The notes: generated from the letters alone by a model not told the origin. 64,000 nucleotides of DNA from Ampelocalamus luodianensis (GCA_036346255.1 CM070626.1:13850001-13914000); one strand, 5' to 3'. Counted from the stretch's first letter, positions 1 to 11,910 are shown. A program made the numbers and translations.

Positions 1-885
1 GGACCACAGTGACAGTTCATTCGTTTCACCGTCCCATATAAAATAAACAGACTACATCCAATCCTACAGTAACTAAGAGCACAATAAAACCGTCACAACA
101 GATATTTCACTGTTTTTACATGGTTTTGCTACAATGATACTGCAGAATCGCTGTTCATTCCCTGCGGTAAGCTGATGATCCAGATCCCTTCCATGCCATG
201 GTAATGGCACAGAACAGTGGAACAGAGAGAGGGGTTCGGCAGACCCCTGCAGCGATTCACTGCAGCAAAGTACTTGGATGAAAATCCCTGTTTAAAAACA
301 CTGTGCCTGTGTTGTAGCCAGTAGCCATACTATATCGATTGATCCTCTCCGTTCTTCTTCTCCTCTACTATTGCGTTGACACGATTCCATGTGGGATATA
401 CGACTCTGACAAGTATGATGCACACAGGGGGCACGTCCGCCTTCATGTTCTTTTTTTTTTTTGATGTCTGCTGAATCGATAATACTTCTTGGAGTTTAAT
501 CACACCACATTAGTTCCACGTAGTAACGTAGCAGTACAGACTTTTTTGGGTGTGCGTAGTATTAGAATTACAAGAGAACCTACCTGGATTTTCGTTTGAA
601 CGTCTAATAGCAAAATGTCCAAGTTAATATGACTAAAGAACACGTATTGTTCGGTTCAGCTAATAAAAAGAATGAAGAGTAGCAACAAATAATCTGCATG
701 CCACACTGCATTGCAGCCAAGCTCTAATGGACAGTGTATGGACTTGTGGGCAGCGAATCAGAAGCTTCATTTTGCAACTCCTGTAAAACAACGTTGTATG
801 CAGCATCTCAACTGAATTTCCTTGCTGATCACACTATCGAAAGAAGGAACGCTGTGACCAAGTGATCGCTGCTTGGAAATCCACC
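1..885. other. Unassigned non-coding sequence
   Basis: I see no convincing open frame, terminal repeat or RNA gene here. There is a short T-run near 450-462. The decayed Athila-like element begins to be recognisable just after this stretch, so part of it could be undetected TE sequence. Confidence 0.4.
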
Positions 886-889
886 GCCC

Positions 890-2225
890 GTGCTATATCC
901 CTATGCAGTCGACAGTCGACATCGGAAAACAACATTAGAATGTAGATCTTGGGGCAGTGGTTTGAGCTCGATTTCCGGTGCTTTCTTCGATGATTCCTCT
1001 ATTAAAGGCTCTCGCTCTGGATTTGCTGGCATTTCTGGTGTCTCCTCTAGTTCAATGACTATGTCTTCTCCTTCACTATTCTAAAGTAACACTGCCCTCC
1101 AAAACCTTATGCAAAGGGTCTCTGAAGTAGTCCACTGAAAGTGCTTATTCTTGCTCCTCTACCTACTCATGTGGATCTCCTGGCATGTTTACAGTATTGG
1201 AGAAAGAATACTGTAAATTTGAACTTTTGATTTTCAGTGTAATAATCCCCTTTCCAATATCTAGCACAACATTATCAAGCTTCAAGAATGGCTTTTCTAG
1301 AATAATCCTCTCTCCCTTGGTATGTTCTTAATCAAGAACATAGAAGTCGATGAGCAAATCGTTGCCTCTAACTGCAATCTCCATAATCTTCAGAATATCT
1401 AATGGGGTTGCATTGGTTCCATCTGCTAAGACGAGTGTTTTTAGTATTGGCTCCAGTGTAGGTTGCTTCTTCGATAATAGCCCAGTGAAAATCTGATGTG
1501 AAAGAACACTGATATCTGCTCCCAAGTCGCACAAGCAGTGATTGAAAATTCTTCCTTCCATAGCACACGGTATGTAAGGTGTAAGCTCGCCACCGTCGTG
1601 CTTTCAATCATGCATATTCTCGCATACTTTTCTGATGAACTGGCCTTTCACTTGAACCCAAAAAACTCCTCGGCACTGAGACTTGTGATAATGGAATATG
1701 ATCATTATGTGCTCACAAGTTTTTTGTGCCAACTCAATGCTAAACTCATGAATCGTCTTTCGCTTTATCCATCTTTCCAATGATTTTTCGGGCCAGTCTT
1801 CTTCGATTACTGGTCTTGACGGCGAAGATTGATTAGCAACTGGTCGCCCAGCAGTATATGAAGGTCCGAATCCGAATGACATCCATTCCATAGGTCCAAA
1901 TTTTGACAAGGACATGACCTTCCTTTTTAATTCTGGTGATGATGTCTGTGGTTCTACATCTTCCAATGGATCAGGCTAGTCTTCTTTTTTGCTTCAGTGG
2001 GGGTGGTGGCGCCCGATCATCTTTGTCCTTCATAGGTGGCGCCAGGTGTTCTAGCTCAGACACCTTTGTTTCAGTCATCTCTCGTTCTATGATCTTCTTC
2101 GCATCCGGTGCTGGTTAATGCTTCACCTTGGATATTGTTTCCTCTTCCGCTTTGTCATCAGATTCTTCCCAAGTGTTTTTAATCGACTGGGCTCTTGAAA
2201 TCTTTTCAATTACCAATTTACCTTT
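890..2225 (-). pseudogene. Gag C-terminus and aspartic protease of the Athila-like element
   Basis: On the minus strand a 120-codon frame (1604-1966) gives the gag/protease linker. It is followed by a retropepsin-like frame (1328-1561) containing DLGADISVL where active retropepsins have D[ST]GA, and then LADGT and IDFYVLD blocks. Past a stop, the ILEKPFLK segment near 1250-1300 corresponds to the conserved ILGRPFL region of plant Ty3/gypsy proteases. Positions 900-1080 still read as ELKPLP, the usual spacer before reverse transcriptase. The protease would process the polyprotein, but the changed active site and several stops show it is inactive. The piece continues the gag frame broken by the LINE at 2230. 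Confidence 0.65.
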
Positions 2226-2387
2226 GCTAGTTTTTTTTTTTTTTTTTGACGTAAAAGGTAGATAAAACTCTACCTTATGACCATTGCATTAAAATGGTTG
2301 TCAAAGAGGAAAAGAGAAAAGTGAAAACAAAGTGAGTGAAAAAGGAAAAGGAAAAGAATTAACTAAGAGCTATGCATATAAGGCATT

Positions 2388-2618
2388 TTACAATAAGAAA
2401 TTGCACCACTGCTGAAGAGAATGTATGTGCTCGGTTTTAGCTCTGCAAGACCATAGTCCAATGTAGTCTTGAATCTGACATTGCACCTCTATTGCTCTGG
2501 TCACCTTATTTTGAAATATCCGCTTATTTTTCATGAGCCATAATGTATGTGCGCAAGCTGCAAAGCATATGGGCCAAACTTCACGATATGTCATTGATTG
2601 AGTTGATACTCTTTGCAC
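2388..2618 (-). pseudogene. LINE C-terminal zf-RVT-like region
   Basis: A 76-codon minus-strand frame contains WPICFAACAHTLWLMKN and RIFQNK, the tryptophan- and arginine-rich pattern that follows the zinc-binding segment at the C-terminus of plant LINE ORF2 proteins. It lies between the RT and the poly(A) tail, the expected place. It is a decayed fragment. Confidence 0.55.
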
Positions 2619-3736
2619 AAATTCAAATATGTCCTTGGAAGAAGTAGCTTCTGCTGTTAAACCGAGGCTTTTCCAGAGATGGTCTGCAGCTTTACATCAG
2701 AGAATGATATGATCAATAGTTTCTAATGCCGGACAATGTCGCAGTGAGGATTCGTTGTCTAATCCTTTGCTATCATATTGTCTTTGGTGTTGAGTCTCCC
2801 CCTGAAAGCTAGCCATAGAAAGATTCTATATCTATGCAGGATTGATCTGTGCTAGGTATATTCAGACGCTTTCCATTTAAGGCCGTGAATGGATAGGATT
2901 TTGTACACTTCTGAAGTAGATATTCCGCCCTGGTTGATGCGATGACTCTTTGGTCTAACGATACCTGCGTGATGTGTTGCTCCAACAGAACAAGTAGTAA
3001 AGCCTGGTTTTCCAAGAGTGTCTGCTAAGATAGGACCGGATGCAGTGAAATCACCCAGTTGCACTCCACTAACTGCGAGCTAACTGTGCAATTCGGATTG
3101 GTTGTATATGTGAATAGCGTGGGAAAACATATATGTAGTCTTCTTGCGGGAGTCCAATGGTCTTTCCAGAAGGAAATATTCCATCTCCAAGTATGACCTT
3201 TGTCATGTGCATAGTTATCTCAATAGCGGCTGCTAACATTTTCCAAACTACTATGTCTCCTTAACGGGGCTGCCTAGGTATGTGGTTTCGGATATATGTA
3301 CGTCGTAGCCAATTGAAACACGGTTCAGTCGAATTTGATAATAACTTCCTGTCAGTTTCATGATCAAAGCTTTATTATGGATCCGTAAATCTCGGATTCC
3401 TAGCCCCTGTTCTTTAGGCAATACTACTGTGGTTCAAGCGACTAGGCAATTGCCTCCTTGAATTTTCCTATCTCTTTCCAAAGGAAAGCTCTTCTAATTT
3501 TGTCAATTGCTTCTATGTTGCGCTCTAGCCATTTTATACAACTCATGTAGTATGTCGGTATAGCTGATAGAACCGAGTTTATCATTATCACTCTCCCTCC
3601 AAGATAGCAATCTAGGTATCCATCCTACTAGTCTTCTATCTATTTTGCCAACAATTGGTTGCAATAAACTGTGGGAAATCTTGCTTGTAGATAAGGGTAA
3701 ACCTAAGTAATTACATGGCAGTGAGCTGATCGGGCA

Positions 3737-4640
3737 TTACAAAGTGGAGGCAGCTGAGGTGGCCTCCTGTTGCAACATGTGAATAGGCACTAATGTACTC
3801 TTATGGTAGTTGATCTTCAACCCTAAGAATAGTGCAAACGAATCGAGGAGTTCTTTGAGGACTATGGCTTGTTGCGCTGTTCCTTTGAGGAGAATTATGG
3901 TATCATCTGTGTATTGTAAGGTGAGAGGGGCCTCTTGAATATCCAAGGGGTGTAGAATCAGTCCCTCCATGTGGGTGTGTTGTAATTCTCGTTAGAGGAT
4001 ATCCGCTACCAGGATGAATAGGTGCAGTGAAAGCGGGTCTCCTTGTCGAACCCCTCGCTTGAAACTAATTTGATCACCCAACTACCCCATCCACCAGAAT
4101 CTGCGTTTTGCCAGAAGAGAGAATAGTACGCATCCAGTGTATCCATTTATTGTCAAATCCTCGATGCTGCAATGTCTGTAGGATACATTCCCAGTTTACT
4201 ATGTCAAACGCTTTATGGAAGTCTAATTTGAGGATTAACATTGGTTTTTTTCGCTTCAACGCACATTGTACAAGTTCTGAAGCCAATAAGAAGTTTTCTG
4301 TGATAGACCTTTTTGTAATGAAACCAGACTGCATAGGACTAATGAGATTAGTCATTTTTGGCTGCAGTCTATTTGCCAAAACTTTCCTGATGATCTTGGG
4401 TATGCTATGCAAAAGCGATATTGGTCTGAAGTCCTTGATGTGCATTGGCATCTCATTTTTTGGTATCAAAATAACATAAGAGTTGTTTATCCCTGACATA
4501 GCCAGATTGTTGGAATGTAAGTCCGCAAAAACGCGAAAGAGATCAGGCTTAATAATGTTCAAGAATTTATTGTAGAACTCATTTGTAAAATCGTCCGACC
4601 CTGGACTTTTATTGTTTGGGAATCGTATAAATGCATTTGC
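3737..4640 (-). pseudogene. LINE reverse transcriptase
   Basis: A 162-codon minus-strand frame (4074-4562) carries the N-terminal RT blocks: a VILIPK segment, DFRPISLL, KVLANRLQP, SPMQSGFI and LKLDFHKAFD. The last contains the first catalytic aspartate. After a frame break the second frame (3737-3970) has LQYTDDTIIL, the YxDD catalytic box in its YTDD form. The order and spacing are those of plant L1 reverse transcriptases. The enzyme would copy LINE RNA at the nicked target. The frame break between 3970 and 4074 and other stops mean it is dead. Confidence 0.85.
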
Positions 4641-5128
4641 TATCTGTTCTCAAGTGAAGCTGTCAGAGAGATCTTGGAGATTTTCATTTTGCTGATAAAG
4701 ACGTGCAAAGTCAATAGTTGGAGACCATGGACCTTCTACACTAAAGAGTTCTTTGAAGTAGTATGTCGCAATTTTCAACTTGGAGGCATTGTCATAGTGC
4801 TCCACACCATCCTCCCAAGGACCTTTATGCTGTTTCTTTGGTGGTTTATGGATGAGGCTACATGGAAGAATTGTGAATTCTCATCCCCTAATTTGCAACA
4901 TTTAATCTTCGCCCGACGCTTCCATTTTAGGGTGCAGAACCAGGCTAATACTTGAAATTGTTTCTTGACATTTTTCCGAAAGTGAATTTGAGGTTCGTGA
5001 GAGGTCTCCACTCCTCCATACTGTCAAAATATTTCAATGTGATTTTGGTGTTGTCATGTTGAGTTGGCATGCTGGGATTCCTTTTTGTCCATGATCTGAT
5101 TTTTGCTCGTAGTCGTCGTAGCTTATAA

Positions 5129-5595
5129 TTAGCAATGGATGTTGGACAAGATCCTAGTCCCTCGTGTCCAGCTGTGCATTACTAGGTTTTCAAAATCCGG
5201 CATCTGGAGCCAGTAATTTTCCAGTTTAAATAACTTTGAAACTGGTAAATCTATTTTGATGTCCACAATAATTGGAGTGTGATCAGAGGTGGTTGCTACT
5301 TCTGATTTTGCGGAGGTGTTTAGGAAAGTTTGACTCCAATCTGTATTAATTAGAGTTCTATCTAACTTGGCCATTGTTGGATTTCTCCTCTTGTTCGTTC
5401 AAGTATATTTTCTGTTTGGAGTTTCCACTTCCAGTAGTCCTTGATGTTGTATCCATTCATTGAAAATAGCCATACCAGTCCAATTTATGTTGTCATTACT
5501 CTTCTCATACACATATCTATATATATTAAAGTCATCAAGAATCATCCATGGTCCAGATAACCGATGTCGTAGATCAGACAGTCGGTCAAAGAATC
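5129..5595 (-). pseudogene. LINE endonuclease domain, C-terminal part
   Basis: The minus strand encodes the end of an exonuclease-endonuclease-phosphatase type endonuclease, which in L1 elements nicks target DNA. The segment shows GPWMILDDFN (the family's GDFN metal-site region) at about 5540-5570 and the SDHTPI motif near 5275-5290, where the histidine is a catalytic residue. The N-terminal half is missing because of the 5' truncation. A premature stop interrupts the frame near 5375, so it is not functional. Confidence 0.7.
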
Positions 5596-5600
5596 GCTAG

Positions 5601-6213
5601 GTTTTAGCTCAAGAAAGATCCTCCTACGGAAGCATCAAGGTAATATGCCGAACTGGTCGACTGAGAAAGATAGAAAGTTTGCATAACAACATGATTATAT
5701 ATCCCTAGTTCAAGTCCAATTATTAATAATTTATGATATCTTACCCAAGCTTGACTAAGTGTTTCGTTAGGTGATTGAGTAAAGTTCATAATATCGCGTA
5801 AGTTGTTGAATTCTAGGTAATGGAAAAAATCTGATGCAAAAATTCTTAAGGAGTTTGGACCAGTTACCATTATAAGCATGCACATTGAGTTAGTACCATG
5901 ACATAACTTTTCCGTTGAGTGAAAATGGGAACAATATCCATCGGTACCAATCTGATGGTATGCCTTGGTGTTGAAAAGTGATGCGGAATGATTCGAAGAT
6001 TGAAATATGGAGATACAGGTTCTCTTCCTTCTTTTTGGCGAATAGCCTCTCTCGCACCATATTGATCAGTGCTGGATTCATCTTGTACTCCTTTGCTTCT
6101 ATCTTCAGGCATGATTTTGGTAGAGCACAAGTATTCAGGCTTGGAGCCGAAAATTCCCACAGGCTCATAGTTGTACCTACTGGCATCATGATTACAAAAG
6201 AAAACAAAAACAA
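5601..6213 (-). pseudogene. Gag N-terminal and core domain of the Athila-like element
   Basis: Two minus-strand frames (5890-6213 and 5604-5885) read as one Retrotrans_gag domain. They show KMNPALINMV, a conserved leucine-rich stretch ending in LFPFSL, then NETLSQAWVRYHKLL, QTFYLSQ and DASVGGSFL. Gag would build the virus-like particle for reverse transcription. A frame break near 5885 separates the halves. The lower end stops at the LINE insertion, and the sequence resumes on the other side at 2225. Position and order support a single interrupted gene. Confidence 0.75.
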
Positions 6214-7493
6214 AAACTAGAAACGGGGGTAGGAGAAAGAACATTAGTAATATGTAAACCCTAATTGTAAATCTGAACCATTCTCCAGCAACGTCGCTAG
6301 AAAAGCCGCTAGTTGGTACATACAATGATACCATTATGAACCCTAATTGTAAATCTAAACCATTCTGATGCGATCTATGCACATACAATGATACCACAAG
6401 CGCACGGGTCAGTTGTAGCTTTTCACCCGGAGTATTCAAAGGTTATCGAACACATGGAACAGATGGATCTACGACTAAGTCTACGAACAAATACTAACAA
6501 ATAACATCAACGATATTAATTAAAGCTAACTACTACGAACAGATATAATTCTAGGGTTCCTTTCAATAAGAATGAATCTTCCCCTGTGTTGGGTTCACTA
6601 GCAAGTAAATAAACAAATGTATATATGAATTGGTACTTAAACTATGATTGCTCTCACCCTACCGTGCAATGCCACCTTTTTCACCAGTTCACTTGTCATG
6701 TGGTAAGGCTATTCTTAGCGTAGCATGCACTGTACTATTTATTATAGATTGGCCGAATAAACCTAGGCATGATGCCTCGATCTATGACTAAAGAGTTCGT
6801 TGACCAGGACAAACTTAATGAAAGTAATAGCAAATAGACTAATCAAAGTATTAAGCATCATATCATAAATAGACTAAAGTCAATTACATTGCATGATCCC
6901 TCGAACCCTGAGGAAGAAAAGAGATCTACTCACTCCTGGTTTGAGAATACATCATGGAATTTGTGGAGGAAGAAGTCATCGTCGTTGCACTGCCGAAGGG
7001 GATCGACAGAGGGGTGCGCCGGTTGGCTTAGGGGGTGCACCGACTAGCTCAGACGAAGTGCCACACAACTCTTCATCTTTCTCTCAGTGGAAACCCTAGA
7101 TTTTGGTTTCCAATCGTCGTTTGTTCCGAAGGGGGCCTTGGGGGTCCTTTTATAGGACTCGATGAAGCTTGGGCAGCATGGGAGAGGAGGTGACCCTGTT
7201 TGAGCCGAGCGGCTCAGTCCTTGTGCCACCCGACTCATGAGGGGCCGACAGGTGGGCCTGGCCTCCTTTTTCTTTTGCGTGCTCTAGACTCTTGATTCAT
7301 GGAGTCTCCTCCAATTTTCAGGATAAAGTATTCCGAAAATACATGGTTTTATCTCCTTCATCCGTCTCCTTTCGGAAGCTTTCCAAATCTTTCTCTTTTA
7401 TGTCTATTTTATGCATTTCCTTGCAAAGATCACTTAATGCAAACATTCTTGTTTTTTTTTGTTAGGGTTAGCCACCAAATGGCATGATTAGCT
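6214..7493 (-). repeat. Probable 5' LTR and leader of the Athila-like element
   Basis: This stretch lies upstream of gag on the minus strand and has no coding potential. A minus-strand TATA-like box, CTATAAAAGG, is at about 7146-7155, followed by sequence that would be the 5' part of the transcript. Two imperfect local repeats lie at 6254-6400. I could not fix the LTR ends or a primer-binding site, so the division between LTR and leader is inferred. Confidence 0.45.
7146..7155 (-). promoter_or_regulatory. TATA-like box in probable Athila LTR
   Basis: CTATAAAAGG on the minus strand lies about 930 bases upstream of the gag start, a plausible LTR promoter position. No transcript data are available to confirm it. 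Confidence 0.4.
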
Positions 7494-7498
7494 CAATA
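7494..7498. repeat. Target-site duplication, left copy (CAATA)
   Basis: CAATA sits immediately before the TG start of the solo LTR and is repeated exactly at 9072-9076. Confidence 0.8.
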
Positions 7499-9071
7499 TG
7501 TTGGTGATATTCCCTAGAGGCAATCATAGAGATGATTGTATCACGCCTATGTTTATGAGTTATTGAATAAATGTTATTCTGTTCCTTGCATGAATCATTA
7601 GTTATAAAGATTAACAAGTATGTGACTTGTTGGTGAAGCTCTTTTTAACTTATATGATGTCGTTCTAAATGTATCTTTGGTCGAATATCATTGGTCAGAA
7701 CACTAGTGACTTATCGACGAGCACATGTATTGATTGATGACTATGTTTCACCAGTCATGGAAATAGGGATATCGAATCGATAATATGAACACATGTTAGA
7801 GAACATGGTGTTGGATAAGACCTACCTTGAGACACTATTGAGATTGTTATGCTTCTATGTGTCATTAGTTGGTCTCAAGCAATGATGATGTATAATCCTT
7901 AGACCTGAGATCAACATGGTTCCCTATATGTATAATAGCACTCTTAGGGGTTGCCAAACGCTACTCATAACTAGGTAGTTATAAAGGTAGCTTTCGGGTA
8001 TGCTATGAAATATGTGGAGGGATGTGACTGGTCGGATATGAGATTTGTCCCTCTTAACATAATAGGAGAGATATCTCTGGGTCCCTCGAAGTGGTCGGAT
8101 AAAGAAAGTGCATGACCATGCCACTGGTGGTCGAAAAGTTCGACCACATAAGGTTATCCGACACTCGATTGAGAAAGTATTGAATAGTCCATGGATGACA
8201 TAACATCTCACCTAGAGTTCAACAAGATATCATGAGGCAAAGGGAGAATATACTAGTAGGTCGCTTAGTTCGATCAGTTATGGATTGGTCATATGGAGAT
8301 ACGAGCTAGTCATAGACTGGTCGAACGTAATCACAGAATGATCGAAACCTAGTCATAAGGAGTTACGAACTGGTCAAGACCAAATATGAACTAGTAGTAT
8401 AGAGATACGGGCTAGTCATTAGTGATAAGGACCTGATCATAGATCTTATTGTATTAAGGTTTGTCCAATATAATTTGTGCGTATTCGGGAATCGTTATGT
8501 CCTGCTAAGAACCGCTAACGACTCATGTCGGAAAAGGTTTCCGAGTCACAACCGATTACGCATGAACCTACAGGGTCACACACTTAACGGGTTTGAACAA
8601 AACGTGTTCGGATAGGATCCGTCATGGGCACTATATAAGGAGATGCTTGAGGCTATTGGGAGACATGCAAGACACGTGAGTTGCTCCACCAAAACCCTAG
8701 CCGTCATCTTCTCGAGATAGCCCCGCAATGCGACTTGGTGCTAGTACACCGGCGTTCGATGTTCCTTCTCTGGACGTGTGGATACCGTAGAGGTGCTACT
8801 GCAGTTGATGTTGCACTTGGGGATGATCCGCGATCTTCACAAGAAACTGCAGAGGTTGCTGGAGGAGACGATCGACTCGCAAGAATGCTAGACGATCGAC
8901 TACGACCACTTCATCGACGCGCTTGACGTTGGATCAGGCTACTCCAACTCTTCTTCCACTGCACTGCGTGTCTAGTGGTAATGATCTATGATCTTCTACT
9001 TGTATGGCTTCTTGGTTTATGTGGTAGAAAATTTTGAATTGCCAGCTACATAGCCGACCTGCATCCCTTCA
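7499..9071 (+). mobile_element. Solo LTR of an Angela-like Ty1/copia element
   Basis: The segment begins TGTTGGTGATATTCCC and ends CCCTTCA, giving standard TG...CA ends. It is flanked by the direct repeat CAATA at 7494-7498 and 9072-9076. The opening block (CCCTAGAGGCAAT), the middle block around 7970-8080 (GTAGTTATAAAGGTAGC and ATATCTCTGGGTCCC) and the length near 1.57 kb resemble LTRs of the grass Angela family (Tork lineage) as I remember them. No internal gag-pol lies beside it, so it is the product of LTR-LTR recombination that removed the coding part. A plus-strand TATA box is at 8631. Confidence 0.85.
8631..8641 (+). promoter_or_regulatory. TATA box of the solo LTR
   Basis: CTATATAAGGA lies about 440 bases before the LTR end, where the U3/R boundary of such an LTR would be. 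An orphan promoter here could drive transcription into 9.1 kb and beyond; that is inference only. Confidence 0.5.
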
Positions 9072-9076
9072 CAATA
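9072..9076. repeat. Target-site duplication, right copy (CAATA)
   Basis: CAATA immediately follows the CA end of the solo LTR, matching 7494-7498. Confidence 0.8.
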
Positions 9077-9109
9077 ATCCGAGGAAAGGTCACAGTTAAA
9101 TGATAGTTG

Positions 9110-9385
9110 CATATGCACGAAATTGAGCATCAACACCCACACACCACTCACATGCACACACACACACACATGTGCACATCCCCTACAAACACTAGGAATT
9201 TTTACGAAGGCACAAGGCCTCGCGGAGCGCGAACACGTGCTATTCCCATTGAATGCACATGCGTGTGTACCCTAATCCTAATTTCCTATTCCTAAATTAA
9301 ATGGTGAGGCGCACCGGGTTTGAACCCGGGTGGGCTGCACGCTCAACAACGCTGCGAGCCATCCGAGCAACGCTCTGTCCTCCCC
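9110..9385 (-). mobile_element. tRNA-derived SINE-like element
   Basis: Read on the minus strand, 9385-9300 holds an A-box-like segment (GGATGGCTCGCAGCG) and a perfect B-box core GGTTCAAACC inside an inverted GGGTTCAAACCC. This is the internal RNA polymerase III promoter layout of tRNA-derived SINEs. The body continues through a CGCGAGGCCTTGTGCC block to a (TG)n run (CA repeats at about 9140-9172 on the plus strand), a tail type seen in some grass SINEs. No cloverleaf or clear target duplication was found, so it is not a tRNA gene. Confidence 0.5.
9138..9175. repeat. CA/TG microsatellite
   Basis: An imperfect run of CA dinucleotides, probably the tail of the neighbouring SINE-like element. 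Confidence 0.7.
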
Positions 9386-9580
9386 CATGTATGCTTTTGT
9401 TCCTCTTGTAATCAATGCAGCTATTACCTAAATTCACTTAATAGTACCGAAAATAAAAAACCAAACTTCTTGTATGAATCTCAAAGTGAATTATATGGTA
9501 TAGATAATAGGAGTAGTTGGACTTAAGTTCATATCTGTCTTTTTGATATGTTGGCCAAACTATGAAAAACAACACCTTTA

Positions 9581-9646
9581 AGATTTTATTTCACAAAAAC
9601 TACACTCCTTGTGTTAAATTTGTTCAAAGGACTGCATTGCGTCACA
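9581..9646 (+). repeat. Left copy of a distant inverted repeat
   Basis: This copy has TTTCACAAAAACTACACT followed by TTAAATTTG. The reverse complement of 13567-13632 carries the same order of blocks with small changes, so the two copies face each other about 3.9 kb apart. Confidence 0.5.
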
Positions 9647-9736
9647 AACCGAGTTACATGACATGTGGGGCCCACACATCAGCCTCACCTTCCTTGGCTC
9701 TGAAGGATGTAGACCCTCCATTACGTCTTAATGGTA

Positions 9737-11660
9737 TGTTTTGGTGATTAATGACAACCGGATGTGTCGAACTAACATTCTCTAGGAGTTGGTGAAATAT
9801 GTTTAGTCTTGGTTGAAGATGAAGACATTGGATGACATTATATGTTGATGGTCATCAAGCCAAGGTTCAGGATGATGAATGACATCATTGTTTGATGGGC
9901 ATAAGGCAATATTCAAAGTGAAGGGTATCATCATGTGTTGATGATCATAAAGACAAGAACCCGGACTTGGAGAGGAGGTGATCATCATCAAGTGAAAACT
10001 CCAAGTGAATGCTCAATGCAAATGTATAACTAGCATAAGTTAGTTTTTTTAATCTTGGTGTTCGGTTATGAGGCTAGATTGCTAGTATAAGTTATTGTAA
10101 TATTAGGAAGGCTCTTGTTTAGTAGCTTGGATTGCCCCAAGTTCATGATGTACATACCTACACAAGATTCCAAACACTATCACAATGTTAAAGCTAAACT
10201 TTATGTTCATAATTATAGTTTACTTGAAAGAATGTGACTACAACTTTGCTTGTGTGAATATAGGTATGCTGGACGCCCTAGAAATAGTGTTGGCTGAAGG
10301 GAGGAGAAAGAGGCAGGCCCAAGAGAGAAGAAGAGGAGAGCACAAGAGAAGAATGTAAGCCATGGGAGTCATTTCATGTGGACAACAAAGGGTGGAAGCC
10401 CACTCCATGCGGCCAGCAAGGAGGAAGCAAGTTTAAGGCCCGTGCGACAACAACATCAAGGAGAATGGAAGCCCATGCAGCCAAACCAAGAAGGGAGGGA
10501 GACCCATGTTGACACCTAAGACCACCTCCACCTCTCCCATGCTCAATGGAAGGCCAAGACAAGCCCATGCAGCTGGAATAGAAGGAATCCAAGTCCAGCT
10601 ACCCAATTTGGGCCGAAAGAGCTTAAAAGGCTAAATTAAGCAATCTAGCCTATTTGAGGAGTTCACATGGAATTAAATGATGGGCTTGCATGCCATGTGA
10701 GTTGAGAGGTCCTGAATGGGCAATGTATATATTTTAGAACTATTTTCTACATTTTAAAATAATTTAGTTTTAGATTTGGCTTAAAAGCCAATTTGACCAC
10801 TTGGGCCGATTAGAGTGTGACTGGGCTTAGGCCATGTGTGGGAGGAGAGGGGGGAACCCCTACTTACCCTAGGTAGCCAGCCCTAGCTTGGTTCACCACG
10901 AAATTTGATCAACTTACATATTGCTTTTTTTGTAGCACGTCCTAGGTTTTGTGCAAGCCACCGACTGCCTCCTTGGAATTGTGCTACCCCCATTGATTTT
11001 CTTGCTTGTTCTTGATTGAATTGCAGGGAGATCATCTTCTCTTTGGCCATGGTCAAGTGGAAGTTATCAAAGCATGTGGTTCAACGAGTTCATGCGTCAT
11101 AGGTTGTTGCATTGGCATGATTGGCCTTGTCGATTCGTTGGGTTTCACAGTGTATCCCAGATTCTAAGTTGTGAAGATCGGGCACCCCGTATCAAGGCTG
11201 GTCCGATCGACCATTAGTTGGCGGTCCGACCGGTTACTTGCTGAAAAATGCCTATTTCAGGTCCAATAACTAGTTTTTGGAGGTGTAGGTATTTATACCC
11301 CTTTGTGATCGATTGGGATTATCACTTGGCACCACATTTCATTCTCTTGAGCTAGTGCGAGGTTCTCCTCTCAACTATGCAAGTGTTGTATCTTGTGAGA
11401 AAGGAGAGAGGTCTCTAGTTACATTTGTTGCATTTAGAGGTGGATTGAGTATCTATTTGTGCATGTGTTGTACTTGGTGAGGGTTAAGCAAGAGGCTTGG
11501 CTTGTTATTCTTGAGGTTGCCGCCACCTAGACGACTTAGAGGAGTCATGGCCGGTGATCTCTTCAAGAAGAGTGTGAAAATGGTTGGGTTGGTTGTGAGT
11601 GGATTGAGGTGTTTGGCTTAATTCGTGAAGCTATTCTAATTCATTTGGGCTTACCTCAAT
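9737..11660 (+). repeat. LTR-like block, unclassified
   Basis: The block starts TGTTTTGGTGATTAATG, a start I associate with grass gypsy-type LTRs. It has no open frames of interest and runs through ordinary LTR-like sequence to about 11660. I could not find a matching target duplication or a TG...CA end, and no gag-pol is attached. It may be a solo LTR; the boundaries are uncertain. Confidence 0.35.
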
Positions 11661-11664
11661 GTGG

Positions 11665-11910
11665 ATTAAGGGTAGGGATAGAAATTGTGCCCGATTACCC
11701 GCGTGCTCGCGGGCAAATACCCTAATGGAGGCGGGTATGGGCGTCTTTGTTTGCCCACGGGCATGAAAACGAGCACAATACCTTGCCCATCGGGTAAACG
11801 GGCACGAGCATGGGTAAGCTCCACCCGTGCCCGCTTCGCCCGATTACCCGCAACCTACACTGATAGGTGGGACCGTGGGACACCCTACTGTCTAAAACTC
11901 TAGTCCCACT
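11665..11910. repeat. GGGTACCCG-rich DNA-transposon-like end
   Basis: The segment has many short copies of CCCGATTACCCGC, GCGGGCAAATACCC and their complements. This is the sub-terminal pattern of a common grass DNA-transposon type. A second terminus was not identified. Confidence 0.35.

Larger units (their letters stand above)
2231..5595 (-). mobile_element. 5'-truncated LINE (non-LTR retrotransposon)
   Basis: This minus-strand L1-type element ends in a 17-base poly(A) tail, seen as T's at 2231-2247. In element order it contains the end of an endonuclease domain, a reverse transcriptase and a zf-RVT-like C-terminal region. It starts inside the endonuclease domain, which is typical 5' truncation during target-primed reverse transcription. 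GCTAG flanks it on both sides (2226-2230 and 5596-5600) and is probably part of the target-site duplication. The match may extend to ten bases, because GCTAGTTTTT and GCTAGGTTTT differ at one position. The host is the gag region of the Athila-like element, so the LINE is the younger of the two. Confidence 0.8.
885..7493 (-). mobile_element. Athila-like Ty3/gypsy remnant, split by a LINE
   Basis: A minus-strand, non-chromovirus Ty3/gypsy element can be followed from its probable 5' LTR and leader (about 6214-7493) through gag (5601-6213), across a LINE insertion (2231-5595), into the gag C-terminus and protease (1190-2225) and the linker before reverse transcriptase (about 890-1090). Gag resembles the Athila lineage: a NPALINMV block, then a PFSL motif, then a QTFY motif and a DASVGGSFL block. 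RT, RNase H and integrase are absent, so the element is cut off near position 885. Stop codons and frame changes make it dead. The lineage call comes from motif recognition, not from a tree. Confidence 0.7.

Noticed and set aside
9295..9385. tRNA gene on the minus strand
   Set aside because: A perfect B box and an A-box-like segment are present, but no acceptor stem or cloverleaf can be drawn, and the sequence continues into a SINE body with a TG tail.
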